Shown: piece by piece, positions 47,942-57,857 of the stretch
How positions within the stretch are numbered: position 1 is the stretch's first letter
Layout: each line of letters opens with the position of its first letter
Source: Buchnera aphidicola (Aphis helianthi)
GTDB taxonomy: Bacteria > Pseudomonadota > Gammaproteobacteria > Enterobacterales > Enterobacteriaceae
Direction of reading: 5' to 3'
NCBI RefSeq assembly: GCF_005083845.1
Contig: NZ_CP034894.1
Location: forward strand, 1 to 64,000
DNA: 64,000 nucleotides
The notes under the pieces: model-generated
The model's database searches: none
What the model saw: the letters and a program-made list of their open reading frames with translations, nothing else
Told to the model about the DNA's origin: nothing
Program-made: the position numbers and the translations under genes

Positions 47942-47969
47942 ATTATATGTTTTTTCGTTTTTAATGCAA
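47942..47969 (-). promoter_or_regulatory. promoter of the tRNA-secE-nusG-rpl-rpo transcript
   Basis: On the minus strand TTGCAT (47969-47964), a 16-base spacer and a perfect TATAAT (47947-47942), 24 bases before the first base of tRNA-Thr(TGT). The -35 matches only three of six bases. The G+C-rich discriminator typical of stringently controlled E. coli tRNA promoters is absent. Confidence 0.6.
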
Positions 47970-48057
47970 GGTTTTTTAAAAAATAATTTTAAATAATATA
48001 TTATTATTTAATATAATATTTATAAAATACATAAAATTTAACTTATGAATAATTAAA

Positions 48058-49101
48058 TTAAATATTTTTTAATAATTTTATTCTTCCCATAGCATTAATA
48101 AAATCTATTTCAGGTTCTAACCATATTTTAAATTTTTTTAAAATAGATTTTTGTATTATTTCAGCTAGTTTTAAAATTTCTTTTGGATGAGCTTTTTTTC
48201 GATTAATTAATATAAGTTTTTGTTTTTTATAAATAGCAGCATCTCCAATTTGGATGTTATTAAAATTATATTTTTCAATTAACCAAGCAGCTGAAATTTT
48301 TATAGATCCATCAATTTGCAAATAATGCGGTATATTAATATATAAAGATAAAATTTTTTTTGCTTTTTTTTTAGAAATAATAGGATTTTTAAAAAAGCTA
48401 CCTGCATTTCCTAATTTATTTACATTAGGTAATTTTTTTTTTCTTATTTGACATATACTATTATATATTTTATAAGGGTTTACTTCTGTTATATTTATAT
48501 TTTTTAAAAGTGCTTTAAAAATAATAGGATTCCATTTTTTGTATATTTTAATACCCACAGCAAGCACTGCATATTTGTCTTTGTACTTATATTTAAAAAT
48601 ACTATCACGATAAGAAAATTTACATAAATCTTTTTTAATTCTTATTATTTTAGAATTTTCTAAAGAAATAATATCAACATATTGACATATATTTTTAAAT
48701 TCTAATCCATATGCGCCAATATTTTGAATAGCAGCAGATCCTAAACAGCCCGGAATTAATGCTAGGTTTTCTAATCCAAAAAAACCCATTCTTAATGTAT
48801 ATTTAACTAAGTCGTTCCATTTTTCTCCTGAATAAACATGTAATAACCAAGCATTTATTTGTTCTTTAACTTTAATACCTTTAATTCTATTAATTATAAC
48901 TATTCCTTTATAATTTTCTAAAAAAAGTACATTACTACCCTCCCCTAAAATTATATAAGGAATATTAGATAAATTGCATGTTTTACAAATATTAATTAAT
49001 GATTGAATACTTCGAACAAAAATAATTTTTTTTGCTGTTACATCGATAGAAAATGTGTTTAAATCTTTTAAAGATTTTTGATAAATTTTATTTTTATGCA
49101 T
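48058..49101 (-). CDS. murB: UDP-N-acetylenolpyruvoylglucosamine reductase MurB
   Basis: FAD-dependent reductase that makes UDP-MurNAc for peptidoglycan. I favour the ATG at 49101 (MHKNKIYQKSLKDLNTF), giving 347 residues (E. coli 342); an ATG at 49125 adds eight residues, and neither has a clear ribosome site. The FAD motif LGEGSNVLF, VIINRIKGI, ENLALIPGCLGSAAIQNIGAYG, SYRDSIF and NAGSFFKNP (catalytic Ser) are present. It lies next to the tRNA cluster as in E. coli, with birA and coaA missing. A run of ten T is at 48433-48442. Confidence 0.96.
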   Translation of the reverse strand: MHKNKIYQKSLKDLNTFSIDVTAKKIIFVRSIQSLINICKTCNLSNIPYIILGEGSNVLFLENYKGIVIINRIKGIKVKEQINAWLLHVYSGEKWNDLVKYTLRMGFFGLENLALIPGCLGSAAIQNIGAYGLEFKNICQYVDIISLENSKIIRIKKDLCKFSYRDSIFKYKYKDKYAVLAVGIKIYKKWNPIIFKALLKNINITEVNPYKIYNSICQIRKKKLPNVNKLGNAGSFFKNPIISKKKAKKILSLYINIPHYLQIDGSIKISAAWLIEKYNFNNIQIGDAAIYKKQKLILINRKKAHPKEILKLAEIIQKSILKKFKIWLEPEIDFINAMGRIKLLKNI

Positions 49102-49215
49102 ATAAATTTTTAATATTATTAACATTTTTTAAAAATATACTATTTTCGGAGAAAAGTCCTATATTTATTTATGATATTATAACTAAAATTAAAATATTTT
49201 AATGGAGTTTTAAAT

Positions 49216-50097
49216 ATGAGTTTTTTAAAAAATGAATATCACCAAGATATAGTTAATCAAAAATTGAGCAATCTAAATAAGTTAATACGATGTTCTTTTG
49301 AATTTTTTCCACCTAAAAACATATATTTAGAAGAAAAATTATTTTCTTCTGTAATTCAATTAAATAAATTAAAACCATTTTTTTTTTCTGTTACCTATGG
49401 AGCAAATAGTGGTGAACGTAAAAAAACATATACAATTGTAAAAAAAATATATGAAAAAACAGGTGTTATAACAGCTCCTCATTTAACTTGTGTTGACGCA
49501 ACACCAAGTGAATTAGAAAAAATAGCGAAATTTTACTGGGAAAATGGTATTCGAAGTATATTTGCATTAAGAGGAGATTCTGATAATACTAATCATCTAC
49601 ATCAAATGTATGCTTATGATTTAGTTGTTTTATTAAAAAAAATAGCTGATTTTGATATTTCTGTAGCAGCATATCCTGAAATACATCCAGAAGCTAAAAA
49701 CGCACAATCTGATATTTTAAGTTTAAAAAAGAAAGTTGATGCAGGTGCTAATCGAGCTATTACTCAGTTTTTTTTTAATACTGAAAGTTATTTACGTTTT
49801 CGAGATAATTGTATTAAAAATAATATAAATGTTGAAATTATACCTGGTATATTGCCTATTTATAATTTTTCACAGTTAAAACAATTTTCTAAATTAACTA
49901 ATGTTCATATTCCATCTTGGATGTTTGAGATTTTTAATAGATTAACTAATGACTTAATTACTCAAAGAATTATAGGTGCTAGTATAGTTATAGATATTAT
50001 AAAAAATTTATCTAAAGAAGGTGTAAAAAACTTTCATTTTTATACTTTAAATCAATCAGATGTAGTATATTCTATATGTCGTTTATTTGGTTTTTAA
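49216..50097 (+). CDS. metF: 5,10-methylenetetrahydrofolate reductase MetF
   Basis: Flavoenzyme that produces the 5-methyl-THF used by MetE. The 293 residues (E. coli 296) form a TIM barrel with CSFEFFPPKN near the start (catalytic Glu), FFFSVTYGANSG, PHLTCVDATPSEL, LRGDSD and ITQFFFN. A ten-T tract at 49378-49387 encodes the FFF. It is convergent with argE. In E. coli metF sits beside metJBL; those genes are not here. Confidence 0.97.
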   Translation: MSFLKNEYHQDIVNQKLSNLNKLIRCSFEFFPPKNIYLEEKLFSSVIQLNKLKPFFFSVTYGANSGERKKTYTIVKKIYEKTGVITAPHLTCVDATPSELEKIAKFYWENGIRSIFALRGDSDNTNHLHQMYAYDLVVLLKKIADFDISVAAYPEIHPEAKNAQSDILSLKKKVDAGANRAITQFFFNTESYLRFRDNCIKNNINVEIIPGILPIYNFSQLKQFSKLTNVHIPSWMFEIFNRLTNDLITQRIIGASIVIDIIKNLSKEGVKNFHFYTLNQSDVVYSICRLFGF

Positions 50098-50122
50098 GAT
50101 TTTAATTATATAAATTATTTTT

Positions 50123-51268
50123 TTAACAACAAAATTTAATTATTAGTTGTTTTAAAATATTTTTTGTAGGCTCGATAAACGAACAATGTAAATATTCATC
50201 TGGATAATGTGCTTGATCGATTGAACCAGGCCCTAAAATCAATGTAGGTGCAATTTTATTTAAAAATGGTGCTTCTGTGCAATAGTTCGCAGTTGTAGAT
50301 TCAATTTTACAAAAATTTTCTATTTTTTGCACTATTTTATGTTTTTTAGATATTTCATATGCAGGTACAGAAAAAAAAAGATTTTTTAAAAAAATTCGAT
50401 TTGGCCATTTTTTATTAATTTTTTTTAATTTTTCTTTTAATAAAATTTCTAATGTTTTTAAGTTTAATTTGGGTATAGGTCGTATTTCAAATGTTATACT
50501 ACATAACGAACAAATTCGATTGATTGCATTACCACCATTAATAGATCCTAAGTTCATAGTCGGATATGAAATAGAAAAATCTTGATGTGAATAGTTTTGT
50601 TGTAAATATTTTTTAAGATCAATTAAATTTTTTATTACTTCGTATGCAATTTCAATACTATTAATACCATTAGAGGGATTACTGGAATGTCCAGTATTAC
50701 CAATAATGTCAATTTTATATGAAATATGACCTTTATGAGCTTTTATTAATTTTAAAGACGTTGGTTCTCCAATAATAATACAATCTGGTTTAATATTTGT
50801 AGATTGAGAAAAATATCTTGCTCCAGACATATCTGTTTCTTCATTAGCAGTAGCAAGTATATAAATTGGTTTTTTAAGCTTTTTGATATTTATAGAAGAT
50901 ATCACATCTAATAAAAAAGCAAAAAATCCTTTCATATCAACTACACCTAATCCATATAATTTATCATCTTTTTTGGTTAATTTAAAAGGATCTTTAGTCC
51001 ATGCATTTTCATCAAAATCAACAGTATCTGTATGACCTGAAAATAACAATCCTCCATTACCTATACCCAATGAAGATAACATATTAAATTTATTTGTATT
51101 AGGTATATTTATAATTTGTATTAAAAAATTTAACTCTGAAAAATAATTTGCCAATAAGTCAATTAAAACTTTATTACTTTGATCTATTGTTTTTTTTTCG
51201 CTACTGATTGTAGGTATTTTAATAAACGATTCATACATTTGTATAAAAGAAGGTATTTTTCTTTTCAT
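50123..51268 (-). CDS. argE: acetylornithine deacetylase ArgE
   Basis: Metallopeptidase-fold hydrolase releasing ornithine from N-acetylornithine. The 381 residues (E. coli 383) show the M20 metal and catalytic motifs: LLFSGHTDTVDFD (His, Asp), GLGVVDMKGFFA, ANEETDMSGARY (Glu pair), IIGEPTS and the dimerisation lid GHTGHSSNP-like segment. It is divergent from argC with 152 bases between, the E. coli layout, but no ARG boxes are visible. No ribosome site is obvious before its ATG. Confidence 0.97.
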   Translation of the reverse strand: MKRKIPSFIQMYESFIKIPTISSEKKTIDQSNKVLIDLLANYFSELNFLIQIINIPNTNKFNMLSSLGIGNGGLLFSGHTDTVDFDENAWTKDPFKLTKKDDKLYGLGVVDMKGFFAFLLDVISSINIKKLKKPIYILATANEETDMSGARYFSQSTNIKPDCIIIGEPTSLKLIKAHKGHISYKIDIIGNTGHSSNPSNGINSIEIAYEVIKNLIDLKKYLQQNYSHQDFSISYPTMNLGSINGGNAINRICSLCSITFEIRPIPKLNLKTLEILLKEKLKKINKKWPNRIFLKNLFFSVPAYEISKKHKIVQKIENFCKIESTTANYCTEAPFLNKIAPTLILGPGSIDQAHYPDEYLHCSFIEPTKNILKQLIIKFCC

Positions 51269-51420
51269 TTGAGCAAACTTATTAAAATTTTTTATATATT
51301 AAAACATATGTTACATATAAAGTAAAAATACTAATATAATTAAACATGCAAGCATTTTATATTTAATAATATAATAAATTAATTTTTAAAATAATTTTTT
51401 ATTTTTAAGGTTTTCAATTT

Positions 51421-52425
51421 ATGTTAAATGTTTTAATTGTCGGCGCTAGCGGGTATTCTGGAGCAGAGTTAGTTAATTATATTAATCGTCATAAGTTTGC
51501 TAGAATAAAAAAAATTTTTTTATCTAAAGATAGTATTGACATAGGAAAATTATTTTCTGATTTACATCCAGAATATACAAATATTATAAATTTATCATTT
51601 GAGTCTATTGAGAATTTTGCTTTAATTAAAAATAATATAGATGTGGTATTTTTGGCGACAGATCATAATGTAAGTCATACCTTAGTCCCTTTTTTTATAG
51701 AACACAATTGTGTTGTAATAGATTTATCTGGTGCATATAGAATAAATGATATTAGTATTTATTTAGAATATTATGGTTTTATTCATCAATACAAAAAAAT
51801 TTTAAAAAAATCTGTTTATGGATTAGCTGAATGGAACCAGAAAAAAATTAAGGAAGCAAAATTGATTGCTATTCCAGGGTGTTATGCTACTTGTATACAA
51901 TTAGCGCTCAAACCTATTTTAGAATCTAATATTTTATCTAAATCATATATTCCTATAGTTAATGCTATTAGTGGTGTTAGTGGTGCTGGTAGAAAGCCAA
52001 GTATTAATAATAGTTTTTGTGAAGTTAGTTTATCTCCATATAATATTTTTACGCATCGTCATACCCCAGAAATTATAGCACATTTAGGAATTCCAATAAT
52101 TTTTATTCCACACTTGGGTCCTTTTGCAAGAGGCATTATTGCTACTATTACATGTAAATTAAAAACAAATGTTAAATTAAATCATATTTATGATATATAT
52201 AATATATTTTATAAAGATAAATCATTAATTAGAGTGTATCAAAATACTTTTCCAAGTATTAAAGGAATAGTAAAATTACCATTTTGTGATATCGGATTTA
52301 CTATTCAAGATGAATATCTTGTTATTGTAACAGCTGAAGATAATTTATTAAAAGGTGCAGCTGCTCAAGCAATACAGTGTTTTAATATTCGTTTTGGATT
52401 TAATGAAACAGAATCAATTATTTAA
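51421..52425 (+). CDS. argC: N-acetyl-gamma-glutamyl-phosphate reductase ArgC
   Basis: NADPH-dependent reductase, third step of arginine synthesis. The 334 residues equal E. coli, with the Rossmann motif [12 protein letters not shown] at the N terminus, the catalytic cysteine in [14 protein letters not shown] (about residue 155) and a conserved HRHTPEI. AAGG precedes the ATG. First gene of argCBGH. No sign of decay. Confidence 0.97.
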   Translation: MLNVLIVGASGYSGAELVNYINRHKFARIKKIFLSKDSIDIGKLFSDLHPEYTNIINLSFESIENFALIKNNIDVVFLATDHNVSHTLVPFFIEHNCVVIDLSGAYRINDISIYLEYYGFIHQYKKILKKSVYGLAEWNQKKIKEAKLIAIPGCYATCIQLALKPILESNILSKSYIPIVNAISGVSGAGRKPSINNSFCEVSLSPYNIFTHRHTPEIIAHLGIPIIFIPHLGPFARGIIATITCKLKTNVKLNHIYDIYNIFYKDKSLIRVYQNTFPSIKGIVKLPFCDIGFTIQDEYLVIVTAEDNLLKGAAAQAIQCFNIRFGFNETESII

Positions 52426-52437
52426 TGAGGTATTTTA

Positions 52438-53214
52438 ATGATTAATTCCTTAGTTATTAAATTAGGTGGAGTTCTTTTAGAAAGCGATAACGCAATGATG
52501 GGTTTGTTTAAAGCCATTTATGATTATCAAAAATCTAATAAACGAAATATTTTAATAATTCATGGAGGTGGACGATTAATAGATAATTTAATGAATAAAT
52601 TATCTTTACCTATTACTAAAAAAAATGGCTTACGTATTACGCCTTCTGAACATATTAATGTTATTACAGGAGCTTTATCTGGAACAGCTAATAAAATTCT
52701 CTTGGCGTGGGCATTAAAAAATAAAATAAATGCTGTAGGTTTATGCTTATCTGATGGGCAAAGTACAAATATAGAAATATTAGATAAAGATTTAGGTCAT
52801 GTAGGTAAAGTTAAACCAGGTTCTCCTGTTTTTTTATTAAATTTATGTGAGCAAGGTATTTTACCAATTATTAGTTCTATAGGTATTACAAATGATGGTA
52901 AATTAATGAATGTAAATGCAGATTTAGCTGCAACAGCAATTGCAAAAACTTTAGGAGCTCATTTAATTTTATTATCAGATATTAGTTCAATATTAGATGG
53001 AAAAGGACAAAGAATTAAAGAAATTAATAATGTTGAAGCTAAAAAATTAATTTCTCAAGGAATTATTACTAATGGTATGATTGTTAAAGTAAATGCCGCT
53101 CTAGATGCAGCTAAAACTTTACATAATTCAGTAGATATTGCTAGTTGGCAAAATACAGAAGATTTAAAATTGTTATTTAATGGTGTAAATATTGGAACAC
53201 GAGTTTTAATATAG
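52438..53214 (+). CDS. argB: acetylglutamate kinase ArgB
   Basis: Phosphorylates N-acetylglutamate. The 258 residues match E. coli, with VIKLGGVLL, the glycine loop [13 protein letters not shown], the substrate motif [13 protein letters not shown] and [13 protein letters not shown] of the amino acid kinase fold. It lacks the N-terminal helix of arginine-feedback-inhibited types, as in E. coli. A 12-base gap follows argC and a GAGG ribosome site precedes the ATG. Confidence 0.97.
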   Translation: MINSLVIKLGGVLLESDNAMMGLFKAIYDYQKSNKRNILIIHGGGRLIDNLMNKLSLPITKKNGLRITPSEHINVITGALSGTANKILLAWALKNKINAVGLCLSDGQSTNIEILDKDLGHVGKVKPGSPVFLLNLCEQGILPIISSIGITNDGKLMNVNADLAATAIAKTLGAHLILLSDISSILDGKGQRIKEINNVEAKKLISQGIITNGMIVKVNAALDAAKTLHNSVDIASWQNTEDLKLLFNGVNIGTRVLI

Positions 53215-53239
53215 TTTAATTATATTATAGGTATTTAAC

Positions 53240-54448
53240 ATGACAAGTAATCTTGAAAAAGTTGTATTAGCATATTCTGGTGGTTTGGATACTTCGGCAA
53301 TTATTCCTTGGTTAAAAGAAACTTATAAACTTGATGTTATTGCTTTTGTTGCAGATATTGGTCAATCTAAAAATGATTTAAACGATATTAACAAAAAAGC
53401 ATTACAATCTGGTGCATCTAGTTGTCACATTTTTGATTTAAAAGATGATTTCATAGAAAATTATGTTTTTCCTATATTAAAAACAGGTGCTTTATACGAA
53501 GGTACTTATTTATTAGGAACAGCCCTAGCCAGACCTATTATAGCAAAAAAACAAGTAGAATTTGCTTTAAGTATTGGAGCAAAGTTTTTATGTCATGGTG
53601 CTACTGGGAAAGGTAATGATCAAATTCGATTTGAAATGGCTTACGCAGCATTAGCTCCTCATCTGACAGTAATTGCTCCCTGGCGTCAATGGAATTTAAA
53701 TTCAAGAGAATCATTATTAGATTATCTAAATAAAAAAAATATTAATACTACAGCAACTTTAGAAAAAATTTATAGTAAAGACGAAAATGCTTGGCATATT
53801 TCTACAGAAGGTGGTTTACTTGAAAACCTTTGGAATAGAACTAATAGGGATTGTTGGAGTTGGACTACCGATCCAGAAAACGCTCCAGACAAACCAGAAT
53901 ATATTTTATTAAATATAAATCAAGGCTCTGTGAGTGCGATTAATAATGAACATGTAACTCCTTTAAAATGCATTAAAGAATTAAATAAAATAGGTTCTAA
54001 ACATTCTATAGGACGATTAGATATTGTTGAAAATAGAATTGTGGGAATTAAATCTAGAGGTTGTTATGAAACTCCAGGTGGTACAATTGTTAATACCGCT
54101 TTAAGGGCAATTGAACAGTTAGTTTTTGATCGAGAAAGTTTTAATTGGAGAGAAAAAATTGGTTTAGAAATGTCTACAGTAGTTTATGATGGTAGATGGT
54201 TTACTCCAATTCGTGAATCTTTACAATGTGCTGCTAATTCATTAGCTTCTTTATTAAATGGAAAAGTAGTATTAAAATTATATAAAGGAAGTGTGATTGC
54301 TGTTCAAAAAAAATCTTTATGTTCATTATATTCTGAAGAATATGCAACTTTTAGTAAAGATGAAGTTTATAAACATTCAGATGCAGAAGGATTTATTCGT
54401 TTATTTTCTCTTTCTTCTAGAATACGTGCTTTAAATAAGTTAAAATAA
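53240..54448 (+). CDS. argG: argininosuccinate synthase ArgG (type I)
   Basis: Joins citrulline and aspartate with ATP. The 402-residue product has the PP-loop [14 protein letters not shown] at the N terminus, [19 protein letters not shown] and [12 protein letters not shown]. This is the common approximately 400-residue type; the E. coli K-12 enzyme is a longer, distantly related type (447 residues, lacking these exact motifs) encoded away from argCBH. Placement between argB and argH resembles clusters in other gammaproteobacteria such as vibrios. Spacing to argB is 25 bases. Identity is secure; origin (ancestral or acquired) is inference. Confidence 0.97.
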   Translation: MTSNLEKVVLAYSGGLDTSAIIPWLKETYKLDVIAFVADIGQSKNDLNDINKKALQSGASSCHIFDLKDDFIENYVFPILKTGALYEGTYLLGTALARPIIAKKQVEFALSIGAKFLCHGATGKGNDQIRFEMAYAALAPHLTVIAPWRQWNLNSRESLLDYLNKKNINTTATLEKIYSKDENAWHISTEGGLLENLWNRTNRDCWSWTTDPENAPDKPEYILLNINQGSVSAINNEHVTPLKCIKELNKIGSKHSIGRLDIVENRIVGIKSRGCYETPGGTIVNTALRAIEQLVFDRESFNWREKIGLEMSTVVYDGRWFTPIRESLQCAANSLASLLNGKVVLKLYKGSVIAVQKKSLCSLYSEEYATFSKDEVYKHSDAEGFIRLFSLSSRIRALNKLK

Positions 54449-54498
54449 TTATATAAACAAATAATTATTAAATTAATTAATTTTATCAGAGAAAATAT

Positions 54499-55878
54499 AT
54501 GTCACTTTGGGGTGGAAGATTCCTTGATGAATCTAATAAATTATTTAAAGAATTCAATGCTTCTTTATCATTTGATTACATTTTAGCACAAGAGGACATA
54601 TGTGCTTCAATTGCCTGGTCTAAATCTCTTCTAGAAACTGGTGTTTTAACCAAGACAGAACAAAAACAAATAGAAGTTGCTTTAATTTGTTTAAAACAAG
54701 AAATTTATACAAATCCAGAACAAATTCTTAAAAGTGATTATGAAGATATTCATAGTTGGATAGAATCTAATCTTATTAAAAAAATAGGAGAACTAGGTAA
54801 AAAATTACATACTGGTAGAAGTCGTAATGATCAAATTACTACTGATTTGAAATTATGGTGTAAAAATAACATTCAAATTTTATCACAAAGTATTTTAAAT
54901 TTTCAAAAAATACTTATTTTAACTGCCGAATCATATTATGATGTTATAATGCCTGGATATACTCATTTACAACGCGCTCAACCTATTACTTTTTCTTATT
55001 GGTGCTTAGCATATATAGAAATGTTTAAACGTGATTTTAGTCGTTTAGAAGATACTTTAAAAAGATTAAATGTTAGTCCATTAGGATCAGGAGCTTTATC
55101 TGGTACAGGATGGAATATTGATCGTGACAAATTAGCATTATCTATGGGTTTTAGATCTGCTACTAATAATGCATTAGATAGTGTTTCAGATCGAGATTAT
55201 GTTGTAGAACTATTATCTTCTGCTTCCATTAGTATGATGCATTTATCTAGATTTTCTGAAGATTTAATTTTTTTTAATTCTAGTGAAGCAAATTTTATCG
55301 AATTATCTGATTCTATTGCATCAGGGTCATCGTTAATGCCTCAAAAAAAGAATCCAGATGCTTTAGAATTAATACGTGGAAAATGTAGCCGTGTATATGG
55401 ATCCTTGTTTTCTATTTTAGTTGTTTTAAAAGGTTTACCATTGTCTTATAATAAAGATATGCAAGAAGATAAAGAAAGTCTTTTTGATGCAATTAGAACA
55501 TGGAATAATTCCTTGTTAATGGCTATTTTAATTTTAAAAAATATAAAAGTAAATCGTTTATCTTGCTATCAAGCTGCAGAAAAAGGATACTCTAATGCTA
55601 CAGAAGTTGCAGATTATTTAGTGAAAAAAGGAATTACTTTTCGAGAAGCGCATAATATATCTGGGAAAATAGTATTACGAGCTATAAATGAAAATAAAGC
55701 TTTAAAAGATTTAGATTTGTTTATATTTCAGGAATATAATAATCTTATAGAAAACGATATATATGATCATATTACTTTAGAAGCATGTATTAAAAAACGC
55801 ACATCAAAAGGTGGGGTTTCGTTAAATGAAGTCCAAGATGCAATTATAAAAGAAAAAATTCGATTAAATATTGTATAA
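54499..55878 (+). CDS. argH: argininosuccinate lyase ArgH
   Basis: Last step to arginine, releasing fumarate. The 459 residues (E. coli 457) contain SLWGGRF at the start, HTGRSRNDQ, the catalytic-site TGT-like segment [13 protein letters not shown] and the superfamily signature [12 protein letters not shown] (about residues 278-289). Final gene of argCBGH, followed by a perfect 10-bp inverted repeat. A GAGA site lies upstream. Confidence 0.97.
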   Translation: MSLWGGRFLDESNKLFKEFNASLSFDYILAQEDICASIAWSKSLLETGVLTKTEQKQIEVALICLKQEIYTNPEQILKSDYEDIHSWIESNLIKKIGELGKKLHTGRSRNDQITTDLKLWCKNNIQILSQSILNFQKILILTAESYYDVIMPGYTHLQRAQPITFSYWCLAYIEMFKRDFSRLEDTLKRLNVSPLGSGALSGTGWNIDRDKLALSMGFRSATNNALDSVSDRDYVVELLSSASISMMHLSRFSEDLIFFNSSEANFIELSDSIASGSSLMPQKKNPDALELIRGKCSRVYGSLFSILVVLKGLPLSYNKDMQEDKESLFDAIRTWNNSLLMAILILKNIKVNRLSCYQAAEKGYSNATEVADYLVKKGITFREAHNISGKIVLRAINENKALKDLDLFIFQEYNNLIENDIYDHITLEACIKKRTSKGGVSLNEVQDAIIKEKIRLNIV

Positions 55879-55925
55879 CTTTTAAGATATAAAAATTATA
55901 ATAGTATTTCAATTTTATATTTTTA

Positions 55926-55950
55926 GGCATTTAAAGTTTTTTTAAATGCC
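55926..55950 (+). terminator. 10-bp inverted repeat after argH
   Basis: GGCATTTAAA (55926-55935) and TTTAAATGCC (55941-55950) are perfectly complementary with a five-base loop, 48 bases after argH and 62 before yibN. No T tract follows in the plus direction, so it may be a weak terminator or a 3'-end stabiliser between the arg and yibN-secB-cysE units. Confidence 0.5.
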
Positions 55951-56011
55951 AAAATTAACACTACCTAGATATATTATTATTTTAACCTATAAAAAATAGG
56001 ATGTTTATTTC

Positions 56012-56452
56012 GTGAATAATATATTATTTTTTATATCTAATAATTTAGCACTTAGTGCTATATGGTTATTTTTCTTAATTATTATTGTTGTTTTAATTTA
56101 TAAGCAATTTTATTTAAAAGAAAAAATAATTAATAATCTTGATGCAATAAAATTAATTAATGAAAAAAATGCTACAATCATCGATACACGATCTTTAGAA
56201 TTATATAATACAGGTCATATTTTAAATGCTATTCATATTCCATTAAATGATATTTCTTTTAAAAAAATTAAAGAGTTAAATTTATCTACTGTTGTACCTG
56301 TAATTCTTATAATACATTCATCAAATAATAATAACAAATATATTAAGAAATTCATTGATAATGGAATAAGTAATATTTACATTTTAAAAAATGGAATGGA
56401 GGCCTGGAATACAGAAAATCTTCCTGTGATTACAAATAAAAATAATAATTAA
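56012..56452 (+). CDS. yibN: membrane-anchored rhodanese-like protein YibN, without cysteine
   Basis: One N-terminal membrane helix (about residues 12-31) followed by a rhodanese-fold domain (NATIIDTRSLELYNTGHILNAIHIP; GISNIYILKNGMEAWNTENLP). The 146 residues match E. coli YibN (143) and the yibN-secB-cysE context. Starts at GTG with AGGA about eight bases upstream. The loop where rhodaneses carry the catalytic Cys reads IIHSSNNNNKYI and the whole protein contains no cysteine, so sulfur transfer through a persulfide is excluded. A role as membrane-tethered binding or scaffold protein is possible but unproven. grxC, its E. coli neighbour, is missing. Confidence 0.9.
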   Translation: MNNILFFISNNLALSAIWLFFLIIIVVLIYKQFYLKEKIINNLDAIKLINEKNATIIDTRSLELYNTGHILNAIHIPLNDISFKKIKELNLSTVVPVILIIHSSNNNNKYIKKFIDNGISNIYILKNGMEAWNTENLPVITNKNNN

Positions 56453-56500
56453 ATATGATAAAATAAAATTTTAATTAAATATTAAGCATTGGAAAATTTT

Positions 56501-56956
56501 ATGATAGAAAAACAATTAGAAAAAAAAGTATTTGCAATTCAGAGAATTTATATAAAAGATATTTCTTTTGAAGCACCTAATACACCTGCAATTTTCGAAA
56601 AAAAATGTATTCCAACGATGAAATTTAATATAAACACAGATGTAAAAAAAATAAAATTAGATATTTTCGAAATTATTTTACAAGTTAGAGTAATAGTAGA
56701 AAGTAAAAAAGACTTAGTCTTTTTATGCGATGTACATCAAGCAGGAATTTTTCTTATTTCTAAATTTAATGAACAAGAGTTAAAATATTGTATAGCTTCA
56801 TATTGCCCAAATATTTTGTTTCCATATGCTAGAACATGTATATCTAGTTTAGTTTCTTATGGTAGTTTTCCACAATTAAATCTTGCACCGATTAATTTTG
56901 ATGATATTTTAAATCAAAATTCAAATTTAAAAAAAGATAATATCGACATCAATTGA
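56501..56956 (+). CDS. secB: protein-export chaperone SecB
   Basis: Tetrameric chaperone that hands preproteins to SecA. I start at the ATG at 56501 with GGA upstream (151 residues; E. coli 155); a TTG at 56489 would add four. The core is well conserved: IQRIYIKDISFEAPNTPAIF, FLCDVHQAGIF and YCPNILFPYARTCISSLVSYGSFPQLNLAPINFD, the last containing the SecB signature. The acidic tail contacting SecA is replaced by an Asn/Lys/Asp-rich end. In E. coli grxC precedes and gpsA follows; both are missing. Confidence 0.96.
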   Translation: MIEKQLEKKVFAIQRIYIKDISFEAPNTPAIFEKKCIPTMKFNINTDVKKIKLDIFEIILQVRVIVESKKDLVFLCDVHQAGIFLISKFNEQELKYCIASYCPNILFPYARTCISSLVSYGSFPQLNLAPINFDDILNQNSNLKKDNIDIN

Positions 56957-57012
56957 TATTTATATTTTTAATAATAAATGATGTATTTTAAAGACTATTT
57001 TAAGGAAAAACT

Positions 57013-57843
57013 ATGTGTTCTACAGAAATCTTAGAACTATGGAATATAATAATATATGAAGCTAAACTTGCATCAAAAAAAGAACCAATTTTATATCGAT
57101 TATATAAAGAAAGTATATTAAAACATAAGAAATTAAATTATGCATTAAGTTATATATTATCAACTAAATTATCTAGTTCAATAGTTTCTAGAAAAAATAT
57201 GCAAAATATTTTTGATACAATATATTTAAATAATTTTTTTATGTTAGATCTAGTAGTTAAAGATTTAAAAGCTATTTTACAAAGAGATCCAGTTGTAAAT
57301 AATTATTTAATCCCGTTTTTATATTTTAAAGGTTTTCATGCATTAGAATCATATAGAATAAGTCATTATCTTTGGAATCAAAAAAAATATGCATTATCAA
57401 TGTATTTACAAAGTAGAATTTCTACTGTTTTTTCAGTTGATATTCATCCAGCTGCATATATTGGTTCTGGAGTGATGTTAGATCATGCAACTGGTATTGT
57501 TATTGGGGAAGGAGTTGTTATAGAAGATAACGTTTCTATTTTACACTCTGTTACTTTAGGCGGAACAGGAAAAAATAATAGTAAAAATAGACATCCAATT
57601 ATTAGAAGCAAAGTTAGTATAGGTGCGGGAGCTAAAATATTAGGAAATATTGAAATTGGTTCTGAAACAAAAATCGGTGCTGGTTCAGTAGTATTAAAAA
57701 ATATTCCACCATATGTTACAGTTGCTGGAGTGCCAGCTAAGATTGTAAAAAAAATAAAAAATAATGTAAATACTTTTTCTAAAGAAAGCCAAAGTATCTC
57801 TTTAGATAGTATAGAAGAATTTCAATATGGAGATGGTATTTAG
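57013..57843 (+). CDS. cysE: serine O-acetyltransferase CysE
   Basis: First step from serine to cysteine. The 276 residues (E. coli 273) have the N-terminal helical domain, the left-handed beta helix of hexapeptide repeats (DIHPAAYIGSGVMLDHATGIVIGEGVVIEDNV, SILHSVTLGGTGK with the catalytic His region, IGAGAKILGNIEIG) and a C terminus ending GDGI, the terminal isoleucine that inserts into CysK in E. coli. It starts 56 bases after secB and is convergent with rpoD. All key elements are present, so cysteine synthase complex formation is plausible. Confidence 0.97.
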   Translation: MCSTEILELWNIIIYEAKLASKKEPILYRLYKESILKHKKLNYALSYILSTKLSSSIVSRKNMQNIFDTIYLNNFFMLDLVVKDLKAILQRDPVVNNYLIPFLYFKGFHALESYRISHYLWNQKKYALSMYLQSRISTVFSVDIHPAAYIGSGVMLDHATGIVIGEGVVIEDNVSILHSVTLGGTGKNNSKNRHPIIRSKVSIGAGAKILGNIEIGSETKIGAGSVVLKNIPPYVTVAGVPAKIVKKIKNNVNTFSKESQSISLDSIEEFQYGDGI

Positions 57844-57857
57844 TAAAACTTAGATTT

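Noticed and set aside
49126-49215. MetJ box before metF
   Set aside because: No AGACGTCT-like tandem sites are visible in the short A/T-rich spacer.
54449-54498. TAATTAT/ATAATTA inverted repeat between argG and argH
   Set aside because: A/T-only seven-base arms, thermodynamically weak and common by chance in this genome.
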